Shown here one piece after another: positions 1-6,250 of a DNA stretch of 15,745 nucleotides (position 1 is its first letter; every line of letters starts with the position of its first letter). Source of the DNA: Hyphomicrobium sp. (GTDB lineage: Bacteria > Pseudomonadota > Alphaproteobacteria > Rhizobiales > Hyphomicrobiaceae). The position numbers and the translations under genes were made by a program. The stretch is taken from assembly GCA_030598645.1 (NCBI GenBank), contig JAUVPN010000016.1, positions 1-15,745 of the forward strand, read 5' to 3'. The notes below the pieces were generated by a model that saw nothing but the letters and a program-made list of their open reading frames with translations, did not search any database and was not told where the DNA came from.

Positions 1-1311
1 AGACTTTCGGCTCCTGAGCGTACGCACCCCCAACTCCTCGGCAATAATGCGCGCCAATATGTCAACACCCTCGTCCAATTCGGGATACGAGGTCGTAAGC
101 GGCATCATGCATTTGATCACTTCGTCTTCAGCCCCGCTGCGCTCGATGACGAGACCGTGCTCGAAAGCTTTGGATGTAATCGCGGCGGCGCGCTTTGGTT
201 CAGCGCAAGCCACGCCAATCATCATGCCCCGCCCGCGTACGCCGAGAAGGTGCGGGGAAAAGCAGTCGACCAGCTTTTGCAAGCGATTGCCAAGATGTCT
301 GCCCTTCTCGACTACACTCTCGGCAAACTCTGTCGTCCGCCAGTAGTGGTTGAGCATTGCCGTGGCGGTGATGAACGCGTGGTTGTTGCCGCGGAAGGTG
401 CCGTTGTGCTGGCCGGGCTCCCACACATCCAGCGCGCGCTTGAGCAGCACAACCGCGCAAGGCAGGCCGTATCCTGAAAGCGACTTCGACAAAGTGACGA
501 TGTCAGGGTTTATGCGGGCCGCCTCAAAGCTGAAGAAGGAACCGGTGCGACCGCATCCCGCCTGAATGTCGTCAATGATAAGAACGATGCCCTTCTCATT
601 GCACAGTGCCTCAAGGCGCTTGAGCCATTCGATGCTTGCAGCGTTGAGACCGCCCTCGCCTTGGACCACTTCAAGGATCACTGCGGCGGGCAGCTCTACA
701 CCACTGGATTGATCGGATAGCGCCCGATCGAGATGGTCGATCGTGTCCACGTCGTCGCCGTGGTAGCCTTCGTAAGGCATCAAGGTCGCATTTGGCAGCG
801 GCACCCCGGCTGCGCCCCGGTAGAATTCGTTGCCTGTGACCGCTAGCGCGCCTAGGGAAACGCCATGGAAGCCATTTGTGAAATAGATGACGTTGGTGCG
901 CCCCGTCGCTTTGCGCGCAATTTTTAGGGCTGCTTCGATCGAATTCGTGCCAGTTGGCCCGGTGAACTGGACGACGTAGTCGAGACCACGCGGCTCTAGC
1001 ACGATCTCCTGCATGGCCTCAAGGAATTGCGCCTTGGCCCCCGTGTGCAGATCGAGACTATGGGTGATACCGTCTTGGGTGATATAGTCGATCAGCGCTT
1101 TCTTGAGCACGGGATTGTTATGCCCATAGCTCAGCGATCCTGCGCCTGAAAGAAAGTCCAAGTAACGCCGCCCGTTCAGATCCCACATCTCACTACCCAG
1201 CGCTCGCGTGAAGATCTGCGGGAATGCGCGCGCATAAGACTGGACATTGGATTCGTAACGGGAGAAGACGTCATTGTCGGCGCGGTAGGCGTTTTTCTTA
1301 GCGGGCAACAT
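1..1311 (-). CDS. ectB: Diaminobutyrate--2-oxoglutarate aminotransferase, EctB type (3' end cut by window edge)
   Basis: The product is a PLP-dependent class III aminotransferase. EctB uses glutamate to aminate L-aspartate-4-semialdehyde, giving L-2,4-diaminobutyrate, the first committed step toward ectoine and a feeder for some siderophores. The frame is open for all 437 codons to the left edge. Family-wide segments are clear: the LDFLSGAGSLSYGHNNP region (51-67), GPTGTN (118-123) for phosphate binding, TNGFHG (145-150), the IIDDIQAGCGRTG segment (245-257) with the cofactor-binding Asp, and the LSKSLSGYGLP motif with Lys276 as predicted Schiff-base lysine. Since EctB proteins are usually about 420-430 residues, only a few C-terminal residues should be missing. 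The start ATG (1309-1311) follows an AGGA in the mRNA sense. No ectA acetyltransferase lies upstream, where ectABC operons normally carry it, so the diaminobutyrate may serve another pathway encoded to the left. I am very sure of the family and less sure that the end product is ectoine. Confidence 0.93.
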   Translation of the reverse strand, partial: MLPAKKNAYRADNDVFSRYESNVQSYARAFPQIFTRALGSEMWDLNGRRYLDFLSGAGSLSYGHNNPVLKKALIDYITQDGITHSLDLHTGAKAQFLEAMQEIVLEPRGLDYVVQFTGPTGTNSIEAALKIARKATGRTNVIYFTNGFHGVSLGALAVTGNEFYRGAAGVPLPNATLMPYEGYHGDDVDTIDHLDRALSDQSSGVELPAAVILEVVQGEGGLNAASIEWLKRLEALCNEKGIVLIIDDIQAGCGRTGSFFSFEAARINPDIVTLSKSLSGYGLPCAVVLLKRALDVWEPGQHNGTFRGNNHAFITATAMLNHYWRTTEFAESVVEKGRHLGNRLQKLVDCFSPHLLGVRGRGMMIGVACAEPKRAAAITSKAFEHGLVIERSGAEDEVIKCMMPLTTSYPELDEGVDILARIIAEELGVRTLRSRKS

Positions 1312-1810
1312 CGTCCTGACTCCTCAGGTTACGCCGAACACTTCTGGTACTCGCTTCAATCAATGCCGCCGTGCTCCGCGGCGACACTGTCTTCTCCGCG
1401 TGCACGCCACGCGCTAGCGAAAGCCTCGGGCAGATGTGGAAGCTGGCCGTAAGGCGCAGAACGAGACTGCGCGATGAAGCGCGTCTGTCCGCTGTGTCAG
1501 ACTTGTTTGCAAACACGTTCAGCGTCACGTCACCTCTCCATTTAAACGCGTGCGAACGACGCCTCTGGTGGTCTGATCTTTAATGGGATCGCGCCCACAA
1601 ACGGGTGGGGGCGGTGCGATCTCAAACGAGCAGCGGTGAAACCAACCAGACGGCGATTGAGGTGTTTGTCTCATCTGGTTGATCCTCATACTTCCTACCT
1701 TGCGAAAGAACAATGTTTTCAAAGGGCTGGTTTGACCCGTTCAGAAGATATCATAGGCCCTTTTTTAGGTCTCCTTGCAACCGCATTGTCGCATCGGGGC
1801 CTTCGCCACG

Positions 1811-1954
1811 GGCTCAGGTCACCTGGCCAAGGGCCCCCGGGCCCGATAGACCGGGCTTATGGACTGGGCTCATGGGCTGAGCTCAATGCAACCAGCTTGC
1901 CAGCAATCAGACCATTTCCCAGGGTGCTGGGGGTGGACTTTGCCCCCGCGCCCT
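1811..1954. other. Cluster of GC-rich hairpins (candidate structured RNA)
   Basis: At least four hairpins follow each other. 1811-1828: GGC and CAGG pair with CCTG and GCC around a TCA loop, with T1814 bulged. 1831-1844: GGGCC pairs with GGCCC around a four-base loop (an alternative pairs 1836-1840 with 1851-1855). 1866-1884: GGGCTCA pairs with TGAGCTC, one wobble, five-base loop. 1921-1954: a 12-bp stem, AGGGTGC plus GGGGG against CCCCC plus GCGCCCT, with T1928 bulged, one G-T wobble and a nine-base loop. None ends in a T run, so they are not classical terminators. The strand is unknown. I do not recognise a known RNA family, and GC-rich sequence folds easily, so this is a candidate only. 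Confidence 0.3.
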
Positions 1955-2195
1955 AATCAAAGTGGCGCTTGCCCAAATGACTGGCACAGCCGCAAAGTGT
2001 ACGTGACGTGAACGCAATCCTTACGCGTACTCGCTGCGCAGGTGGAGGGCGCTTCGGTCATCAAAGTTAACAGGCGCATTGACGATGAAAGGGCCGCGTT
2101 ACCAGCAATGTGCGCTGGTCGCGAATTCCCAAGCCGGAACGCCAGGACGCATCGCGCCGACACACCCGGCATGATTTACGCCACACAGAGCGAGG

Positions 2196-2217
2196 CGCCG
2201 GCATCAATGCGCCGGCG
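2196..2217. repeat. All-GC inverted repeat, 7-bp arms
   Basis: CGCCGGC at 2196-2202 is an exact inverted match to GCCGGCG at 2211-2217, with an eight-base spacer. No T run follows on either strand. It lies just before the AAAGCGGACATT repeat remnant (2234-2245), so it may belong to the same decayed dispersed element. Confidence 0.45.
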
Positions 2218-2550
2218 TTGGGCCAGATGGCGCAAAGCGGACATTGCAGACCAGAAAACGGATCGTTCCAAATCCCAGGTTGCAAATGGGTATCGGTCGA
2301 GGGGCCGCTACCGTCAATCCCGACTGCTCTCGATACACTCAGGGTGCTATGGGTATGCGTCAAACATTGCTGTCATTATCTTCTGAAGGAACCGCGAAAG
2401 CATGATGAAGTCCTGCTTTTCGAAGTGGTTGCTGAACGATGTGACCCTCAAATATTTCAGAAACTGTACAATGTCGTTTAGCCCGATAGCGTCGCATACC
2501 AAGGCGTGAAGACCGGATTTTGAGCCAAGGCGCGGTCCATCAGTACAACC

Positions 2551-2578
2551 TTAACGGCCATCCTCATCGATCTATACC
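2551..2578 (+). promoter_or_regulatory. Possible sigma-70-type promoter for the exported protein gene
   Basis: TTAACG (2551-2556) matches four of six bases of TTGACA, and TATACC (2573-2578) four of six of TATAAT, with a 16-bp spacer. It faces the exported protein gene starting at 2702, giving a leader of about 115-120 nt. The match is moderate and such pairs arise by chance. A CRP-like site begins two bases downstream of the -10 element. Confidence 0.3.
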
Positions 2579-2579
2579 T

Positions 2580-2595
2580 TGTGAGAAATGCCACA
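2580..2595. promoter_or_regulatory. CRP-like palindromic site
   Basis: TGTGA-GAAATG-CCACA matches the E. coli CRP consensus TGTGA-N6-TCACA at nine of ten defined bases. A roughly 0.5 chance occurrence of such a match is expected in a window this size, so the site alone proves little. It is notable because it is intergenic, abuts a plausible promoter and precedes a gene whose next neighbour encodes a Crp-family protein. In this position, over the start point, a bound protein would be expected to repress that promoter. Confidence 0.25.
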
Positions 2596-2701
2596 GCGCG
2601 ATTCCGCGCGACGCTCCATGATCCCCCTATCGCATCGTCCCCGATGACCCGGAAGGCGATGCGAGAACGTGATGAAACGAGAGATCAGAAGGAGCGTTAT
2701 C

Positions 2702-3115
2702 ATGAAACTAGCAAGGCAAATCTTTGTCGCGACACTGGTTATTGGCGTCGTGGCTCTGGCAGATATTGGAGCTGCCCAGGCCGGAGATTACTCACCGGTG
2801 TGGAGGGCGATGAGGCCGCTATACGCGGTTAGTTTCGACGTCGGAAGGAAGCATGTACTCAGCTACTTTCTCAGTAAGAGAGGCCTATGCGATCTAACGG
2901 TGATGGTTACCGAAAGACCGAGTAAAGTTCCCGAAGGCGATGAAATATCTCCACTGCCAACCGAACGCTTTACGGCTGCGATCGATGGTGGCACCACTGC
3001 GCGGTTCGATACAACCGAGGGCAAGACGCTGGAATACGCTTGCGCGACGGGCGCGCAGTCGATGAGCATTAGGCAGGTGAACCAGGTCGCCGCGACTTCG
3101 CCGGCGGCAAAATAA
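2702..3115 (+). CDS. Small exported protein of unknown function
   Basis: This 137-residue protein begins with a typical Sec signal peptide: a short basic start, a hydrophobic core (about 8-22) and a likely cleavage site after AQA at residue 27, leaving a mature protein of about 110 residues beginning GDYS. The mature part has two cysteines (63 and 114) that could form a disulfide in the periplasm, and a soluble, probably beta-rich body with the phrase FDTTEGKTLEYACATG. I do not recognise a named domain, and no enzymatic motif is visible. The ATG at 2702 is preferred over an in-frame upstream ATG at 2669 because AAGGAG sits directly before it at good spacing and because the signal peptide starts there. 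It appears to be a single-gene unit with a hairpin after it. The regulator gene follows about 290 bp downstream. Confidence 0.8.
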   Translation: MKLARQIFVATLVIGVVALADIGAAQAGDYSPVWRAMRPLYAVSFDVGRKHVLSYFLSKRGLCDLTVMVTERPSKVPEGDEISPLPTERFTAAIDGGTTARFDTTEGKTLEYACATGAQSMSIRQVNQVAATSPAAK

Positions 3116-3122
3116 AGAAGGA

Positions 3123-3180
3123 CCTTACCAAGACTCCGTCATGATCCTTGGGGGGTGAGCGCCCCCCTTGATTTGTAAGG
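3123..3180 (+). terminator. Hairpin terminator after the exported protein gene
   Basis: GGGGGG (3150-3155) pairs with CCCCCC (3162-3167) around the loop TGAGCG, followed by a short T-containing tail (TTGATTT). Outer arms CCTTAC (3123-3128) and GTAAGG (3175-3180) are also exact inverted matches, so a nested structure can form. The G/C stem lies 35 bp after the stop codon. The tail is poorer in T than an ideal intrinsic terminator. Confidence 0.55.
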
Positions 3181-3408
3181 ACTCCATTGGTGTTTTTCAG
3201 CAACATGGCTGGATGGTTTGTAACCTTTAATGATCCTGGCGTGATTGGATTGCTAATCTCGCAACCATTCCAACTGATTTTTTTGCTCGACAATGCCTAG
3301 GGGTACGCGCGGCCGTTTCACCCCAAGACATCAGTTTTAGAATGCTCGTGAAGTGCGAGCTGCGCTATTGTTGTCCTCGGCCCGACGACACAGCCCCAGG
3401 CAGCGGCA

Positions 3409-4119
3409 ATGGCGCAGTCTCGCATGACACGAATCCAGCAATCTTTGGAGAAGATCGCATTATTCAAAGACCTCCCGGCGGAGGCTCTGCAACGAATTGA
3501 GCGGCTCTTTCGGTGGGCTCGCTACGAGCAGGGCGAGCTAATTGTCGCGTACGGCGATGATACCTCAGAAGTATTTTTTATCATCGAGGGCGATGCCCGC
3601 GTCACCATTTACTCAATTGACGGCAAGGCTGTGAGCTTTCGCGAGCTGGGGCCGGGAAACATCTTCGGTGAGTACGCCGCCATCGACCGTAGTCCCCGCT
3701 CGGCGAGCGTCGAGGCGCGGACATGCTGTTATATCGCCTCCATGCCGTCTGCCGCATTCCGAGAGCTGCTGCGGACTGAGCCCGATATCACGGAGACATT
3801 ATTGAAGCATCTCGTGGCTGAGCTTCGCGAACTGACGACGCGTGTCTATGAATTCAGCACGCTTTGCGTGAACAATCGCATCCAGGCTGAAGTGTTGCGG
3901 CAAGCCCGTCGCGTAGACCCTGAGGGCAACGTAGCCCGTATTGAACCAGCCCCCACGCACGCCGAAATTGCGAGTCGCATCAGCACGCATCGTGAGGCGG
4001 TTACCCGCGAGCTGAACCGCCTTTCGAAGAAAGGCATCATTGAGCAACAGAAGCAGGCGCTAGTGGTCATCGATATCGATCGCCTGTCCGCGATGGTTCA
4101 TGAGGCGACCGGAGAGTAG
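3409..4119 (+). CDS. Crp/Fnr-family transcriptional regulator
   Basis: A 236-residue protein with the standard architecture: an N-terminal cyclic-nucleotide-binding beta-barrel (about 15-125), a long dimerisation helix (about 126-160) and a C-terminal winged helix-turn-helix (about 182-211, THAEIASRIS then HREAVTRELNRL). The phosphate-binding cassette reads FGEYAAIDRSPRSASVEA, with Gly87-Glu88 and Arg97-Ser98 matching the residues that hold cAMP in E. coli CRP (Gly71, Glu72, Arg82, Ser83). A Thr at 143 aligns with CRP Ser128 in the central helix. There is no N-terminal cysteine cluster, so an Fnr-type oxygen-sensing iron-sulfur cluster is unlikely. Direct binding of cAMP or cGMP is therefore plausible but not shown. 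The ribosome site before ATG 3409 is weak (AGGCAG), and an ATG at 3424 is an alternative. It is monocistronic in appearance; a cyclase gene lies 6 kb downstream. Confidence 0.93.
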   Translation: MAQSRMTRIQQSLEKIALFKDLPAEALQRIERLFRWARYEQGELIVAYGDDTSEVFFIIEGDARVTIYSIDGKAVSFRELGPGNIFGEYAAIDRSPRSASVEARTCCYIASMPSAAFRELLRTEPDITETLLKHLVAELRELTTRVYEFSTLCVNNRIQAEVLRQARRVDPEGNVARIEPAPTHAEIASRISTHREAVTRELNRLSKKGIIEQQKQALVVIDIDRLSAMVHEATGE

Positions 4120-4543
4120 CGCTTTTGCCCGTTCCCAACCGTTTGCCCAAGGTGGATTATGTGATCACCGCCGGACGAAACCAATGGAGGCCAAGTGGCT
4201 GGGATATGGGGGCTGCTCGCCTCTTCAGCGAAGCGGTCTCATCGAGCACGCAAACTGGATCTTTCCGCTCAATCGCTCCCCCAATCATGCTTGATAGTGA
4301 AGCGGGCCAGGCGTTGACAGTCGATCAAGCACGGCATGAAAGCGGCGCACTAAAGCGAGCTTGAGATGGGCAGCACGCTGTGGCAGCAGAGGCACAGGCT
4401 GCCTGAATTGTATGCACTGCATCCCAACATTCCTGTCACAAATGACGCTCGCTGGTTGTACGAGCACCGTCGCTTGACTACGGTTTTTTCCTTGGGGGGC
4501 ATCAGGCTGCGTTCAGCAAGCTCACCGGGATGGGGGAGAGCGC
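4120..4543. other. Intergenic region upstream of the FadL-type gene
   Basis: These 424 bp hold no convincing gene; short open frames present lack ribosome sites and family resemblance. A weak promoter candidate is TTGACA (4314-4319), which matches the -35 consensus exactly, but its -10 partner TGAAAG (4337-4342, 17-bp spacer) is poor. GGGGAGAG at 4532-4539 is the ribosome-binding site of the following gene. No terminator with a T run is seen after the regulator. Confidence 0.5.
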
Positions 4544-5887
4544 ATGCGGCATTTGTCTCAGACATGGCCAGTCTCGCTTCGGGCAATCATCGCGGCGCCG
4601 CTGCTTGCGCTTTCGCCTTGCGGAGCGCTCGCCGGCGGTTTTGAAATACAGCAATCAGCCTATTTCCAAGGCATGTCGTTCGCCGGCGTCGCAACTGGCG
4701 GTCCAAGCATCGCCTCGCTGGCATGGAACCCCGCCTCGTCAGCCTTCGCCGGCAATGGCTTGACCACAGAGGCAAGCGTGGCGATGGTCTTCACCACCGC
4801 CGATCTCAATGTCCCCAATCCCATAGGACCGCTCCAGGGCGGGCCAACGGCAGTCGACGTGGGGAGAAATTCCCCACTCGGTGCCAGCTTTGCTACGTGG
4901 CGGGTCGATGAGAAGACGGTGCTTGGGTTGAGTATCACCTCGCCGTTTGGGCTCGTGACAAAGCCCAATAATCCAAATTGGGCCGGCCGATCCGTTGGCC
5001 TCACCACCAAGATATTTAGCCTCAACGCCACGCCGTCAGTGTCCTACGAGATTTTGCCTGGCTTAGCGATCGGCGCCGGGGTGCAATTTCAGTATTTCGA
5101 TTTGGTGCGGCTGACCGCGTCCACACCCCTCCCATCGCCGCCCTTTCTTCCTGGAGTCGAAGTCATTTCGGACATCAATGGTCATGACTTTGGCGTTGGT
5201 TTCATGGCCGGCGTCAACTACAGTCCTCTCCCGGGAACATCGATGGGTTTGGGTTTTCGCTCTTCAATTCATCACGAACTTGAGGGCGACACCACACTTG
5301 GTAACCTCGCTAAGGCGCCGATTAGAGGCGACATCGATCTCCCCGAAAAGCTCACCTTCAGCTTTCGACAAGCGCTTTCGCCGTCAGTAAGAGTCCTCGG
5401 AACGGTCGATTGGGCGAACTGGAGCAGATTTGGCGTGATCCCGATCAAACTAAGGGGTTCGGACCCGCTCCTTGGTGGTTCTGGCGATACTGTCGCTAAT
5501 CTGGTCTTCAGATGGCGTGACGGCTGGTTATTTGCCTTGGGCAGCGAATACGATTGGTCCCCCAATTTGACACTCAGAGCGGGCGTGAACTACGACATAT
5601 CGCCGGTCGACTCCGCAACAACACGTCTGGTGCAAGATCCCGACAGCAATCGTATTTGGGTGAGCGTGGGAGCGTCGTATAGATTGAGCGCTGACAGCAC
5701 CATTGATTTTGCCTACAGCCATGGGTTCTTCGAAGATGACGCGCCATTCAATCGGCTGCCAGCGTCGGTGGCATTGCAGGGAGTGCCCCCTCTGTTCGGC
5801 GAGGCGGATCTCAGCTCTGATATGATTTCTGTCAGCTGGAAGATGCGCTGGGGCGCTCCCTCGCACGCGCCCGCGCCGCTGAAATAG
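4544..5887 (+). CDS. OmpP1/FadL-family outer-membrane transport protein
   Basis: A 447-residue outer-membrane beta-barrel of the family that carries long-chain fatty acids and other hydrophobic compounds across the outer membrane. The N-terminus is a signal peptide with likely cleavage after ALA at residue 30, and the mature chain opens GGFEIQQSAYFQG, much as FadL proteins begin. The diagnostic AWNPASSAFAG segment (about 65-75) carries the family's Asn-Pro-Ala motif. The rest alternates polar and hydrophobic residues with many aromatic strand ends, including GVNYSP, FGVGFMAG and VGASYRLSADSTIDFAYSH, as expected of a barrel. Length fits the family (about 420-460). The start is supported by GGGGAGAG five bases upstream. 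The natural substrate cannot be read from sequence; aromatic hydrocarbons are an alternative to fatty acids. No fatty-acid degradation gene is adjacent, although a lipase-like gene lies 8 kb away. Confidence 0.92.
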   Translation: MRHLSQTWPVSLRAIIAAPLLALSPCGALAGGFEIQQSAYFQGMSFAGVATGGPSIASLAWNPASSAFAGNGLTTEASVAMVFTTADLNVPNPIGPLQGGPTAVDVGRNSPLGASFATWRVDEKTVLGLSITSPFGLVTKPNNPNWAGRSVGLTTKIFSLNATPSVSYEILPGLAIGAGVQFQYFDLVRLTASTPLPSPPFLPGVEVISDINGHDFGVGFMAGVNYSPLPGTSMGLGFRSSIHHELEGDTTLGNLAKAPIRGDIDLPEKLTFSFRQALSPSVRVLGTVDWANWSRFGVIPIKLRGSDPLLGGSGDTVANLVFRWRDGWLFALGSEYDWSPNLTLRAGVNYDISPVDSATTRLVQDPDSNRIWVSVGASYRLSADSTIDFAYSHGFFEDDAPFNRLPASVALQGVPPLFGEADLSSDMISVSWKMRWGAPSHAPAPLK

Positions 5888-6250
5888 TAGCCTTCGCTGA
5901 ACGGCTGGGTACTCTTACGCATGCCAACGCCTTTAGCGAGCGCGCCATAGTCGCTGCTCACTTGCCGCTGATTGTCAAAGGCGACTAGCTTAAGCTGTGG
6001 CGACAAAAATCAAAATGCCACCAACGCAGAAACAATCGCATTCAATTAAAGTTTTGGTTTACTGCAAGCCGGGATCGAGGCTTGCTGCCCCAATCGGTCG
6101 CCCAAGCCCTTCTGATCGAGCCCGCCGACACAGCTATCGCGTAGGTGCTTTGACTTAACTCTACGCCATCTTCGAAAAAAGCGAATAACGGCAATCTCAG
6201 GCGATGCCTAACACGGATCAGGGCATCAACAATCGTGACCGCGGGCTTCA
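5888..6250. other. Convergent intergenic region
   Basis: This 363-bp gap separates the plus-strand porin gene from the minus-strand oxidase operon, so both transcripts end here. I see no gene. Besides the hairpin at 6064-6085, it contains the distant inverted pair CGCCTTT (5928-5934) and AAAGGCG (5977-5983), enclosing AGCGA/TCGCT (5935-5939, 5951-5955), which could fold into a branched structure. Confidence 0.5.
6064..6085. terminator. Hairpin between convergent genes, possible bidirectional terminator
   Basis: GCAAGCC (6064-6070) and GGCTTGC (6079-6085) are exact inverted matches with an eight-base loop. The position, about 170-180 bp from both stop codons in a convergent gap, suits a shared transcription end. 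No clear T run follows on either side, so a rho-dependent or mere structural role is equally possible. Confidence 0.3.

Larger units (their letters stand above)
1312..2701. other. Gene-poor region of about 1.39 kb
   Basis: I find no recognisable protein on either strand; the open frames here are short, arginine- or proline-rich and resemble no family I know. The stretch does hold structure: a perfect 12-bp palindrome TGTTTGCAAACA at 1504-1515; an 8-bp inverted repeat CAACCAGA/TCTGGTTG (1643-1650, 1674-1681); a 7-bp inverted repeat AAAGGGC/GCCCTTT (1721-1727, 1757-1763) running into six T on the plus strand but with a long 29-nt loop; a run of GC-rich hairpins at 1811-1954; an all-GC hairpin at 2196-2217; and AAAGCGGACATT at 2234-2245, shared with the repeat array near 15,100. 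A 35-codon open frame at 2402-2509 is weakly possible. The promoter of the exported protein lies near the right end. It looks like a decayed or rearranged intergenic zone. Confidence 0.6.

Noticed and set aside
1504..1515. Perfect palindrome TGTTTGCAAACA as an operator
   Set aside because: Several perfect 12-bp palindromes are expected by chance in a window this long, and no regulator is linked to it.
1982..1997. Sigma-54 promoter (TGGCACAGCCGCAAAG)
   Set aside because: The -24 part matches, but no GC occurs at the required distance for the -12 element.
3205..3300. 31-residue hydrophobic open frame before the regulator gene
   Set aside because: No ribosome-binding site and no resemblance to a known small membrane protein.
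4314..4328. FNR/FixK box upstream of the porin gene (TTGACAGTCGATCAA)
   Set aside because: The half-sites TTGA and TCAA are separated by seven bases instead of six, so the site is out of register for this family.
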